Source: Mycobacterium genavense ATCC 51234 (GTDB lineage: Bacteria; Actinomycetota; Actinomycetes; Mycobacteriales; Mycobacteriaceae). Taken from it: DNA of 64,000 bases. The position numbers were made by a program, and so were the translations under genes. The first letter of the stretch is position 1. The number at the start of each line of letters is the position of its first letter. Shown here piece by piece: positions 28,080-37,963 of this stretch. Location of the stretch: the NCBI RefSeq assembly GCF_000526915.1, contig NZ_JAGZ01000014.1:1-64000 (forward strand). The letters are read 5' to 3'. Below the pieces are notes generated by a model that had not been told where the DNA came from, searched no databases, and worked only from the letters and a program-made list of their open reading frames with translations.

Positions 28080-29166
28080 AGCGGCCCACCAATTCCTCAT
28101 CCACCGTCAGCAGCACTACGCCGATCTCTAGTCCCGAAGCCAACGCGAGCAGCGCGACCCGTTCCCCAGGCTCGATGCGACCGGCTTCGAGTTCCTCGAC
28201 GAGGGCCACCGTATGGGTGGTCGATGCCGTGTTCCCGTAGCGGTCGACGGTGATCACCGCGTCGTGCTTGGGGCGGTCACCAAACGACACCGACATCCGG
28301 GCCATTCCCTTGCGGATGGCGCGAGCCGAGGTCTGGTGTGTGATCACATGGTCGATGTCGTGAATCGAAATCCCCACGGCCTCAAGAACTTCACGCAGCA
28401 ACAACGGGGTGTCGGCGATTGCGGCCCGCTGGATGGCCCCGGAAATTCGTGAACATCCGCGCACCGGGGTCGTGGCCCCGCGGATACGCCAAGCAGAGTC
28501 GGCTGTAGTCGGCCACCGTGGTGAACCCGGCCAGGGTGATACCCGCAGAGCCCGCGGGAGCCCGCTCGAACAGCAGGGCCGCACCGGCATCCCCGAGCGT
28601 CAGGCAGGCGAGTTCTTTGCTCATGATGTTGCGGATGTGGCGCGCCGCGTTGTGGCTCAGCTGGGATATGTACTCACCGCTGACAACTAGTCCGCGCTCG
28701 ACAATGCCCTGGCGGATCTAATTGTTCAAAATCGTTACCCCGGTGAGCATTCCGGCGCACGCATTCGATACATCGAAGGTCATCGCGCGTGAAGCCCCGA
28801 TCCCGTGGGCAATGACGCTACTCATCGACGGCTCCAGCCATTGCGTCAGGCCACCACGCAATTTCGTGATGCTGCAGCTGATGACCACGTCGAGCGCGCC
28901 CGGGTCCTGTTGCGTGGTGGCCAGACAGTTCAGCGCCGCTGCGACGGCAAGAGTGTAGGAATCCTCGGCCCCACCGAGACCCGGCGCTCGCGGATTCCGG
29001 TCAGTCGTTGCAGATCGATATGAGTGCGGTGGCGCGTCGTTGCCATCAATTCGTCTGTCGTCAGATGCGTTTCAGGCAGATGCCGGCCGGCGCCTGCCAG
29101 ACGGGCGACGAACGGGGCGGCGGACCCCTGTGCGGCTGTCTCCATGACCAGCCAGTGCGGGGCCAT
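28063..29166 (-). pseudogene. 3-oxoacyl-ACP synthase III-like enzyme, two frameshifts and one stop
   Basis: Start ATG at 29166 or 29145 (METAAQGSAAPFVARLAGAG). Catalytic residues can be traced across frames: Cys in DVSNACAGMLTG, His in DHVITHQTSARA and Asn in RYGNTAST. Lesions: a shift near 28950, TAG at 28720-28718 (LNN*IRQGIVERG) and a shift near 28440 (one extra T in AATTTCC). Family members condense acyl-CoA with malonyl-ACP or, in OleA, two acyl chains head to head; which applies here is unknown. Operon with the second KASIII and WS/DGAT suggests it fed storage-lipid synthesis. Confidence 0.8.
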
Positions 29167-29441
29167 CAGGGCGACTTCCCTTCGGGACACGCCGTAGGGA
29201 TCGGTCCACAGCCGCGTCGTCCTCGACAACCCCCAACCTGGGTACCAGGCGACGTCACTGTCATCTCAACCACCGAACCGAGTCTGCGAATCTCGCAGTC
29301 TCAGAAAACATTAAGGATCTTGCATCGTCGGTGGACAGAGCCGTTAGTCCTCAAACACCCGGAGCATTCGACTCCACACGTCAAACCAGAGTTGGGTACG
29401 AACGCGCCAGCCGGCGGGTAACACCGACGAACTGACGACGG
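29167..29441. other. Intergenic region with weak DosR-like site
   Basis: 275 bp between the KASIII operon and the PEP synthase gene. GAGCCGTTAGTCCT at 29338-29351 matches the DosR core at about 10 of 14 positions on the minus strand, 172 nt before the KASIII start. No gene seen. Confidence 0.3.
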
Positions 29442-31738
29442 TTACGTTATGTGCTCGGCGCGCGCTGCCTCCAGCAGCAACCGACGTTCGGCGGCGGCAA
29501 CCGCCCGCCGGGTAGCCGAGACCGCGTCCGGGTTGACCGATACGGAGGTGATCCCCATGCGGACCAGGTGCTCGGCGAATGTCGGGTTGGTCGACGGAGC
29601 CTGGCCACACAGGGAGGAGGCGATGCCGTGCTTGCGCGCGATCGCCACGATGCGGCCGATCGCATCAAGCACAGCCCCGTCGGATTCGTCGAACAGCTCG
29701 GCGCAGATATCAGAATCGCGGTCGACTCCGAGGACCAATTGCGTAAGGTCGTTGCTGCCGATAGACACTCCGTCGACCCCCAATCCGATGTACTCGGGAA
29801 GCCAGTACGTCACCGACGGCACCTCGGCCATCACCCAGCGATGCAGTCCGCGCTGAGAACCCAGCGGACTCGCGTCTACAAGAGAGAGACAAGCCTCCAG
29901 TTCCCATCGGGTACGTACGAACGGAATCATCAAGTGCACGTTGGGATTCTGCTCGCGCACCCGGGCCAGCGCCTGGAGCTCCAGACGGAACAGCTGCGGT
30001 TCTTTGATGTAGCGGTAGCACCCGCGGTACCCGATCATGGGATTGTGCTCGTTCGGCTCGTAGGCTGCACCACCGCGTAGGCCGCGGAACTCGTTACTAC
30101 GAAAGTCGGTGGCACGGTAGATGACCGGACGAATTCCGAAAGCCGAGGCGATGCGATCGAGGGACGTCGCCATGGCGTTGACCAGCTCGTCCTGCTCGCC
30201 GCGTGCGACAAGGTCGTGGGGGTGCCTACCTGAAAGCGCCTGGGTCAGCATGAACTCGGCACGTAACAAACCCACCCCGTCGACGTCTTGCGCAGCGACC
30301 GCTTCGGCTGCATCAGGCATGGCCAGGTTCACATAAATCTTGGTGCCGGTTGTTTCACCACTACTTGTCGTAGCCGCGGGCGCCTCGACGGTCGCGACCT
30401 GCAACCCTGAATTCAGGCTTCCGGCGCTGACGCTGCCGCGGGCCCCGTCAACGGTTACCGTTTGGCCGTCGTGCAGAGCTCTTGTCGCATCGCGAGCTCC
30501 CACTACGCACGGAACTCTGAGCTCGCGTGCCACGATCGCCGCGTGGCGCGTCATACCCCCGGTCTCGGTCACCAGCGCCGCCGCCCGGCGGATCACGGGC
30601 AACCAATCGGGATTGGTCATCGGAGCGACCAGAATCTCGTTGTCGAGCAACCGCTTTCCCTCTTCCGGACTATGTAGCACTCGCACCCGTCCGGACGCCG
30701 TGCCCGGGGCAGCGGGCAGCCCGCGAACCAGGACACCGGTCCGCTCAGAATCATCAGAAGTGTTGGTGGCCAACGTCGTGATGGGTCTGGCCTGCACCAA
30801 CCAGGTCTCGCCGGAGGCGATCGCCCATTCAACGTCTGCGGGCACCCGTGATGTGCTTCAACGGCGATCGCCAGTTCGGCGATGCGCCGCAACGACATGT
30901 CATCAAGGGCACGCGCCTGGGCTTGCGCCGGCGCCAATTCCACCACGACATCGTGGCCGTCGGACCCGCGCTCAACCTTGAATGCCTGGTAGCCGACCTT
31001 GGCATCCAGCACTTCTAACGTGTTCTTGTCGACGACGTAGGTGTCGGGCTGAACCTTTCCGGAGACCACAACCTCGCCTAGACCAAGAGCGGCTTCGATG
31101 ACGACACGATCCCGCTCCCCCGTGCTGGGATCAGTGGTGAATGCGACTCCGGATTGCTCGGAGGCGATCATCTCCTGGACGACGACGGCCATCGCGGGAT
31201 CGGCCGCGAATCCCCGACTGGCCCGGTAAGTGATGACTCGGGGGGTAAAAAGCGAAGCCCAGCATGTCTTGACGGCATCGACGAGCGCGTCCTCGCCGGT
31301 CACGTTCGTCACGGTTTGATTCATCCTGGCGAATGAAGCATCACGGCCATCTTCGCCTGTTGCCGAAGAGCGCACAGCCACAACGCAATTCGATCCGAGG
31401 GAGCGGTATGAGGCGAGTAGCTGGTCGCGAACGTCCGCACTCACACCGGCCTTGGTCACCAAGTTGCGCATGCGTTGGCAGAGTTCAGACAGCCGAGCGG
31501 TGTTGTCGACCTCCGTCATTGCCTGGCGGTGAAGCGCAGCCAGTTCCAGCGCGACTCCACCTCCCTGCATAGAGGCCAGATAAGCGCTGCGCATCAAAAC
31601 GAAGCCCGCCGGCACCGGAAGTCCGGCGGCGACCAGCTCACCCATGTTTGCGCCTTTGCCACCGGCCTCCTCGGCATCGGAAAGGCGCAAAGACGCAATG
31701 TCCGAAACATAGGTTTTGATCATGGCTGTCGTTGACAT
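29442..31738 (-). pseudogene. Phosphoenolpyruvate synthase / PEP-utilising enzyme, one frameshift
   Basis: About 765 codons. N-terminal PPDK_N ATP-grasp domain (GGKGANMGELVAAGLPVPAGF, AVRSSATGEDGRDASFA, QSGVAFTTDPSTGERD), then the swivelling domain with catalytic His in GGMTRHAAIVARELRVP, and the C-terminal TIM barrel (SIGSNDLTQLVLGVDRD). Near 30840 the frame shifts by a missing base just at the HHGCP-DVEWAI junction, so neither half encodes the whole enzyme. It would interconvert pyruvate and PEP. A DosR-box palindrome lies ~170 nt upstream. Next in the same direction are devR and pfkB. Confidence 0.85.
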
Positions 31739-31904
31739 ATCAATTCCTTATCCATCAGGATCGAGCGCCAATTGGCAGGCCCCGCGCATAGATAGCGCGG
31801 CACCAGACAGGAGCTGCCGGCGCGGATTTCGCGTACCCGCTGTGGTCACTTCAATTCTCCTTCAGTCATCGAAAACTCTATTGGCCGAGCAGTGTTCGAT
31901 CATG

Positions 31905-31918
31905 AGGCTTTAGTCCCT
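31905..31918 (-). promoter_or_regulatory. DosR box upstream of PEP synthase
   Basis: Minus strand GGGACTAAAGCCTC, with flanking TTA and ATG; matches the 14-nt core of the published DosR motif (GGGACTWWAGTCCC) at 12 positions, 13 if C is allowed for T. Situated 167 nt before the PEP synthase ATG and downstream of the devS remnant. Binding inferred. Confidence 0.6.
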
Positions 31919-31934
31919 AATGGCCCGGCAGCAA

Positions 31935-32135
31935 TCAATTTCCTTGCGGCAAGGACGACCGTGCGTAGGGTGCGTCAAGATCGAGATCCGAACCGATCTC
32001 GACAACCACCTGCAACGGCTGTTCCGCTTGATCGCGCGCCGCCGACAACTCGTCGAGTTGCTTGTGCATCCTGCAACCGGCCGTCCGGCCGAGTCGCACC
32101 CGTCGCCGGCCACTGATGCCGACGGCACGTGTCAC
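31935..32135 (-). pseudogene. DevS/DosT-like sensor kinase, short N-terminal remnant
   Basis: The segment LDELSAARDQAEQPLQVVVE and on to IGSDLDLDA resembles the linker before the first GAF domain of DevS/DosT (…EGRDRLDGLVEAMLVVTAGLDLEA). Nothing of the haem GAF, DHp or ATPase domains follows, so the rest of the gene is deleted. It lies just downstream of devR on the same strand, the position of devS in M. tuberculosis. Assignment rests on a ~30-residue match plus synteny. Confidence 0.5.
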
Positions 32136-32223
32136 GCCGACGGGTTAGAAGAAGCCCAAGCCGGTCGACAGTCCGGGTCTGAGCGCCGCGTCCTTGTGGA
32201 CGGCGGGTGTTCTGTGCCGTTGG

Positions 32224-32880
32224 TTACATATCCGTGCTCGGCGGTGCAGACAGTTGGTCCAACTTCGAGGCGAACACCGCTGCTTGGGTGCGCCTTTCCA
32301 TGCCGAGTTTGGCCAGCAACCGCGAAACGTAGTTCTTCACCGTCTTCTCGGCAAGAAACATCCGCGCGGCGATCTGTCTATTGGTCAATCCTTCGCTGAG
32401 GAGCCCCAGCAGGGTTCGCTCTCGCTCGGTCAATCCAGACAGCGGATCATGGTGCTCGGCGGCGCCGCAAAGTTTCGTCATCAGTGCCGCGGCGGCCCGG
32501 TTGTCCAGCAGCGATTTGCCGGCGCCCACATCCTTGATCGCCTGGGCCAGCTCCATGCCCCGAATGTCTTTCACGACGTAGCCGCTGGCGCCGGCCAGTA
32601 TCGCCTCGAGCATCGCTTCATCGGAGGTAAACGACGTCAACATCAGACACCGCAGTTCCGGGAGTTCGGATAGTAGGTCGCGACACAATTCGATGCCGTT
32701 GCCATCGGGAAGGCGCACGTCGAGAACGGCGACGTCGGGCTTCGCCGCGGGTATTCTCACCATTGCTTCGGACACCGAGCCCGCATCGCCGACGACTTCG
32801 AGGTCGGGATCGGCTGCGAGCAGATCGGCGAGGCCACGACGAACGACTTCATGGTCGTCGACCAAGAAAACCGTAACCAT
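32224..32880 (-). CDS. devR: NarL/LuxR-family response regulator DevR (DosR)
   Basis: 218 aa from ATG at 32880, behind AAGGA; the longer frame to 32934 adds 18 unlikely residues. Receiver domain with FLVDDHEVVRRGLADLL, phospho-acceptor Asp54 in VAVLDVRLPDGNGIELCRD and the conserved Thr/Lys (ASGYVVKDI); C-terminal LuxR helix-turn-helix LTNRQIAARMFLAEKTVKNY, then VSRLLAKLGMERR. Nearly every motif of M. tuberculosis DosR is present. It activates dormancy genes through GGGACTWWAGTCCC boxes, two good copies of which lie in this locus. Intact, but its usual kinase gene is reduced to a fragment. Confidence 0.92.
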   Translation of the reverse strand: MVTVFLVDDHEVVRRGLADLLAADPDLEVVGDAGSVSEAMVRIPAAKPDVAVLDVRLPDGNGIELCRDLLSELPELRCLMLTSFTSDEAMLEAILAGASGYVVKDIRGMELAQAIKDVGAGKSLLDNRAAAALMTKLCGAAEHHDPLSGLTERERTLLGLLSEGLTNRQIAARMFLAEKTVKNYVSRLLAKLGMERRTQAAVFASKLDQLSAPPSTDM

Positions 32881-32961
32881 TGCGAGTCCTTCCTGCTGGC
32901 CGTCGAGGCAAGAATCGTGGAACGCTGAACCCAATATTCCACATTGTCATAGCCGCCGATT

Positions 32962-33375
32962 TCACAAATGTTGCCGATTCACGATGAGCAGCGAGCAGTC
33001 GGCGTCCTGCAACACGGCGCCGCCGACCGGTCCGATGAGTTCCTCGAGATGCTCGCGGTTGCAAGCGCCGACAATCACCAGCTGCACCGTTTTACAGTTG
33101 TAGGTCAGATACTCCATGAAGGTGCCGTGGATTCCCACCGACTCCACCTCAAGGTCCGGATAGCTATGTCTCCAACGAGCCAGCCTGCCATCGAGGTCGG
33201 CGAGAGCCCGGCGATCCCCTTCGCCGGCAACCGCCGTATCGTCCGACCCCGTGCGCCGACAGACGACCGCCTCGACGCTGGCGTTTCGCAGCCGGGCTTC
33301 TTCCATTGCGACGCCCAAAAGCACATCGTCGTCGGGAGACCTGTCGACGTCGACGACGATCCGATGCACCGGCAG
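32962..33375 (-). pseudogene. Universal stress protein, second domain only (Rv2028c-like)
   Basis: About 137 residues: HRIVVDVDRSPDDDVLLGVA, EEARLRNASVEAVVCR, and the C-terminus VGGAVLQDADCSLLIVNRQHL. It matches the second half of tandem USP proteins such as Rv2028c better than the Rv3134c type. The first USP domain is absent; the coding sequence abuts the truncated pfkB directly at about 33375. In H37Rv Rv2028c follows pfkB (Rv2029c), so a deletion inside that pair explains the structure. Confidence 0.7.
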
Positions 33376-34056
33376 GCGGCGAACTGCTCCGCCTCGGTAG
33401 TCAGCGGGAGCCCGACGCATTCCCGCAGTTCCCGGACGCTGGCTTTAAGCAGATACACCCCGGAGGATGATGTGCTGCAAGCCGCCACCAGAGGTGTCCA
33501 GAATAAGGCGGGCATCCAGCTGCCGGCACATCTCGGCAACACGCTGGTAGTAGTAAGGAGGTACACCCGGCGGCAGGCTACCGCTGACCACCACGAATTC
33601 GGCTGACTCGGCCGCTATCCGAAGTTGGTCCAGGCATTGTGCTTGCTCCGCGAACGTCAGCCGTGGCCCGGGAAGAACGAAGCGATACTGCTGGCCGCTG
33701 CTGTTCTCGTTGACGGTGAAGCTCTCACGTGTCGCCCCGGCGATCGCGACTGGCCGATATGGCACTGCCGAATCGCCCAGCAGCGACATAACGAGGTCAC
33801 CGGTCGGTCCGCCGGCAGGGAACACGGCCGAAACCGATCCGCCGAGCACGTGCGCAACCCGGGCCACGTTTATGCCCCCGCCGCCCGGATCGTAACGCGT
33901 TGTACCGCAGCGCAATTTATCGGTCGGTCGCACCGTGTCAACGCTTGTCGTTATGTCCAGTGCCGGGTTCATGGTCAACGTGGCGATTTGCGCCCGGCTT
34001 GCCGTCGTCTCGGCTGGTTGCACCATCATTCGTTGATTCCGCTCGCGGTTGGTCAT
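33376..34056 (-). pseudogene. pfkB: Phosphofructokinase PfkB, C-terminally deleted and frameshifted
   Basis: N-terminal PfkB/ribokinase region: ATLTMNPALDITTSVDTVRP, YDPGGGGINVARVAHVLGG, VVSGSLPPGVPPYYYQR and LILDTSGGGLQH. Near 33470 the frame shifts (…GVYLLKASVRELRECVG) and at ~33375 the gene is cut and joined to the USP remnant, losing roughly the last third, including the GAGD catalytic base motif. Inactive. A near-perfect DosR box lies 43 nt upstream of the start. Confidence 0.85.
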
Positions 34057-34098
34057 ACTCGCGATGTTTATCCGATCAAGTAGTCAGAATCGCCGGAA

Positions 34099-34112
34099 GG
34101 GACTGAAGTCCC
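34099..34112 (-). promoter_or_regulatory. DosR box upstream of pfkB
   Basis: GGGACTGAAGTCCC, 13 of 14 matches to the DosR core and almost perfectly palindromic, centred ~50 nt before the pfkB start at 34056. It could also serve the region on its other side. The regulator gene devR lies 1.2 kb downstream. Confidence 0.75.
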
Positions 34113-34198
34113 GGCCTTATAGGCCGTTCGTCAGCACTCGCACCGGCGGCTTGCTATCCGGCTGCGGCCGGGGCGACCCAGGTCGGCGGGGCCGCTGA

Positions 34199-35849
34199 TC
34201 AGCGCGCTGCACCCGGGACATGCCACACGCCGGCCTCGTCTTCGATTGATTGGTTACTCAGCAACCGTTTGAGCACCTTCCCGCCCGCGTTGCGGGGCAG
34301 CGCATCGACAAACAGCACATCACGAGGAACCTTGAAGCGCGCCAAACGATTTCGCACGTAGTCTTTGACATCGCGCTCGGTCAGTGATGCGCCAGGTCGA
34401 ACCACGATGTAACTGCGCAGGCGCTGCCCGAACTCCTCGTCGGTTATGCCGACGACCGCGACGTCGAGGATGTCGGGATGATGGGCGAGTGCCTCTTCGA
34501 CCTCCCCCGGGTACACATTCTCTCCGCCGGAGACGATCATCTCGTCGTCGTGGCCGTCGATGAACAGCCTGCCGGCCCGATCGAAATGACCGACGTCGCC
34601 GGTGGACATCAGGCCCTGGATCGACTCCTTCGTGCCACCGCCGGTGTATCCCTCGAAGGCCAGCACATTGCCGACGAAGATCCGCCCGACCGTCCCCGGG
34701 GGAAGCCTCGTGTCGGTCGGCGGTGAAAACCTTGACGACCGATCCGCGCACGACTCCCCCGACGCACCCGGGCGCGGCGTCCAGATCGGCGGGCGTGGCG
34801 ATGGTGGCGTAGGCGACCCCGGTTGACCCGTACATGTTGTAGACCACGGGCCCCAGCGCCTCGATCGCGCGGGTGGCCAGCGCGGCCCCAAGCTGGGATC
34901 CGCCGACGAACACGATGCGCAATGCCGACAAATCGTGCTCGGCGAAGGCTTGAGAACCCAGTTCGAGCATGCGCCGCAGCATGATCGGCACGACGATCAC
35001 GGCCCGATGTGCGGCCACGCTGGCCAGGGTCCGCTGGGGATCGAACTCGCGGCGTAGCACCAGCGTCGAGCCCAGCACCATCGCTATCATCGCGTGACTG
35101 AAACCCAGCGAGTGGAACAGCGGCACACAGCATTCGGTGACTTCTCGGCCGCGAAACGGCACCTTGCCGAGCAGGCTGCCGACTGGTATCAGCGAGTTAG
35201 GCTCCGAGCGCACCGCGCCCTTCGGGACTCCAGTGGTCCCGCTGGTCAAAATGACGATCTTGGGCCGACCACCGGATTTGGGCGGCGGGCTGGTATCGCC
35301 GCGCGCTATCAAAGCATCGAGGGTGTCGAGCGCGGCAGTTTGGGTCCACGCCCGAATCCGACCCAACCTCGGGTGAACGTCTTGGGCGGCGGCACCGTAC
35401 TCCTCGTCATAGACCAGGAGGTCGACGCTTTCGCGGGTCATCATGTCGGCGAGTTGCACGCTGCCAAAGCCGGTGTTGAGCAGGACCACACCGGCGCCGC
35501 ACTTGCCGGCAGCGTAGACAGCTTCCAGGAAGCCCCGATGATTTCCGACCAAAATGGCCACATTGGCACCCGGACCAAGCCCGCGCCGGTGCCACTCGTT
35601 AGCCAACGCGTTGGTCCGGTTGTCCAGATCGCCGAAACTAAGCGCGCCACGCTCGTCGATCAGTACCAACCCATTGCGGTCTCGAGCGGCAGTGATCACC
35701 GTCGCCGCCCCTAATAGGCCGTAGCGGTCGAGCGCGCGCAGCACCGCGAGTAGCCGACCGGCCGAAACCAACCGCTACCCCCCGGACCGCGAAAACAGCA
35801 GAAGCGACCAGGCTTACAATCCGAGGCGTCTGACCATTTTCGCCACCAT
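34199..35849 (-). pseudogene. Fatty acyl-CoA synthetase (AMP-binding), several frameshifts
   Basis: Adenylation motif ILTSGTTGVPKGA, YGSTGVAYATI and, in the second frame, STGDVGHFDRAGRLFIDGHD, SGGENVYPGEVEEALAHHP and the catalytic Lys in PRNAGGKVLKRLL. The main frameshift is near 34725 (…FTADR / TRLPPGTVGRIFVG). Upstream of 35771 the natural start (MVAKMVRRLGL at 35849, then LVASAVFAVRGVAVGFG) is split by two more lesions. Activates fatty acids as acyl-CoA. Between pfkB and the enolase-family gene on the same strand. Confidence 0.8.
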
Positions 35850-36045
35850 CGTCTGCACTCTTCTTTCCGCCCTGATCGCCTGTCGCCGGTGATGTTGACA
35901 TGTCGATGCTCCGCCAGCGCCCAACCCTTCATAAGGGCGCAATGCCACCGTCGCCAAAGGTCTTTGGTCACCACGCTGCAGGAGGCGGTCACTGGCGCAG
36001 CACCTGGGTGGACGTGTCTGTCGAATTCGTTTGCTCAGTTTAGTT

Positions 36046-37236
36046 TTAGCGTGAATGCAGTGGTGCGACGGCTTCGACAGCGGTCTCGGGCAGCCGGTGG
36101 TCTTCGATGTAGTCCCACTGAATCGTGTAGCCCAGGCCGGGTGCTGAAGGGATGGTGACGTATCCATCAGCATCGAGCGGGTCGCACGCTGCCCTCAGGT
36201 ACGGCGGTGGTGCGTCGTAGTCAACGCCAGGACCGACGAGACCGCGTTCGTAGTACTCACACACGTCCTCACTCGTTGCGCCGAGAACCTGGAGGTTCCC
36301 GAAACCGCTCATGTGCAGCTCGCAGCGCAGCCCAAATGCCTCGCATGTGGCTGCCATCTTCATGGCGCCGGTGATGCCGCCGCGCAGCACTTCGATCCTG
36401 TTGATGTCCGACGCATGTCGGGCGATCCAGTTCGCACGTGTGTAGATGCTGCCCTCGGCGATTTCGGGTGAGCAGATCGGGATATCGAGTTCGGCTGCAA
36501 GGCCCACATACGACTCGGTCTGGTATTCGCTCATGGGATGCTCGTACCAATAGAAGCCAAGCCGTTCGAGCTCGCGTCCGACGCGCAGGGCCTCGGCGTA
36601 GTTGTAGGCACCCCACGGGTCGAACATCAAGACCATGTCGTCGCCGACCGCGTTGCGGACGGCTCGACAGACCTCGAGATCCGCGTCGACGGTCGCGGGC
36701 TTCGGCAGCGTCGGCTGGCGCGTCACGGGATCCCAGGCGAAGTAGGGATGGATCTTGTACGCGCAGTAGCCCGCACGCTGACAGGCCACGGCATGGACGG
36801 CGTAGTCGTCTGGCGTGCCGAGGTTGTTGAAGCTACTTGCGTACGCCTCGACCCTCTCGCGGGCAGCACCAAGCAGCTTGTGCACCGGTAGTTTCAACGC
36901 CCGGCCGGCGAGATCCCATAATGCGAGATCGATTACGCTGCAGACGTTTTCGGGCAGCGTAGCCGCCCACGGCTGTTGCCAAATCCTTTCGCGGTCGAAC
37001 GGATCGTTTCCGGCAAGGATCGGGCCGAGGAACTCGGCGATAAGGGCGCGGTCGCCGGGCAGGAGACCGTCTTGATCGCCGTGGAAGTGACCGCCGAAGT
37101 AATAGCCCTCGACCTCCTCATCGGTACCGATTCGGGTGACCGTCTGGACGATCTTGTGATCGACCAGAGGCGCGCCAAAGAAAATCCGCGGCGCCGGTAC
37201 CTCGAACGGAACAACCTCGATGCTGGTAATCTTCAT
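36046..37236 (-). CDS. Mandelate racemase/muconate lactonising enzyme family protein
   Basis: 396 aa from ATG at 37236 (MKITSIEVVPFEVPAPRIFF); a 12-residue longer start is possible. Enolase-superfamily layout: N-terminal capping domain, then a barrel with Lys161-Ile-His163 on the second strand, metal ligands Asp206 (MFDPWGAY), Glu232 (WYEHPM) and probably Glu258, Asp277 and His308 at the ends of later strands. Probably a sugar-acid dehydratase or cycloisomerase; substrate unknown. It is intact although most neighbours are broken, and may be a separate acquisition. Confidence 0.82.
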   Translation of the reverse strand: MKITSIEVVPFEVPAPRIFFGAPLVDHKIVQTVTRIGTDEEVEGYYFGGHFHGDQDGLLPGDRALIAEFLGPILAGNDPFDRERIWQQPWAATLPENVCSVIDLALWDLAGRALKLPVHKLLGAARERVEAYASSFNNLGTPDDYAVHAVACQRAGYCAYKIHPYFAWDPVTRQPTLPKPATVDADLEVCRAVRNAVGDDMVLMFDPWGAYNYAEALRVGRELERLGFYWYEHPMSEYQTESYVGLAAELDIPICSPEIAEGSIYTRANWIARHASDINRIEVLRGGITGAMKMAATCEAFGLRCELHMSGFGNLQVLGATSEDVCEYYERGLVGPGVDYDAPPPYLRAACDPLDADGYVTIPSAPGLGYTIQWDYIEDHRLPETAVEAVAPLHSR

Positions 37237-37359
37237 CCCAGTCCCTTCGTCGTCAAAACCCTTGCTCCCCAACGATCATCGTCACCGCAAACGCGCGGTG
37301 GGGCCGAAAGTTCGTCGTCCGGTGCCCTCGAAAAAGATGCCCGAACGGCGCGAGCAGAA

Positions 37360-37815
37360 TTAGTCTCCGTTGGCGATGATGTGAACAGCGGCTTCTTCGG
37401 CAGATGCTGCGCCCCCGCTGATACCGGTGTCCTCGGCTACCAGTTAAGCCCCCGTGTCTTCGCCAAATCCCCTGTCCGGTGCGACAAGTCGCCCCGCTCG
37501 GACCCGCCCAGCCTCGCGCCGCGGCGGGAACTCGATGTCACGCTCGGCTTCGTCGGACCGCCACTGTTCAGCTGCGTCGAGCACGTTATCTAGTCGCGAC
37601 ACGGGGCCTTGGTCTTCCTCAGCTAGACGCTGTGCGATGGTTTCCCGCGGCCCGAAGGCTCCGGGTCCGTAGGGTTGCTCGGGCGGCGAGTAGCCCTCGT
37701 CGAGCATGTCGTCGACGCCGCGGTCGATGAGGGTGTCCTCTGGCTGAAGCTGGTTGTCGTCCTCCACGCTGTACTCGCCCGCGGCCGGTCCCGTGCCGAA
37801 ATTCCGAACGCTCAT
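37360..37815 (-). pseudogene. DUF5709 protein with one internal TAA
   Basis: ATG at 37815: MSVRNFGTGPAAGEYSVEDD, DTLIDRGVDDMLDEGYSPPE, then EAGRVRAGRLVAPD. TAA at 37446-37444 stops translation, but the same frame continues LVAEDTGISGGAASAEEAAV and ends HIIANGD with TAA at 37362-37360, the normal C-terminus of the family. 123 aa are made instead of about 151. DUF5709 is an uncharacterised acidic actinobacterial protein. The truncated form may still be stable. Confidence 0.8.
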
Positions 37816-37963
37816 GACTCAGCAACTCCTTTCACCGCGAACCGGTGGCAACTCTGGGCATCTCGCCGTCAACGTGTCCCCAATCGGCGCTCGATACGCA
37901 AGGGCCCAAAGGCACCTCGGTGCGCGGCGTTGGTCCCCGCGCTGAAAGGCGATCCCCGATGGG

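Noticed and set aside
37230..37260. GGGACT half-site before the enolase-family gene
   Set aside because: No second half; coincides with the ribosome-binding region, so not called a DosR box.
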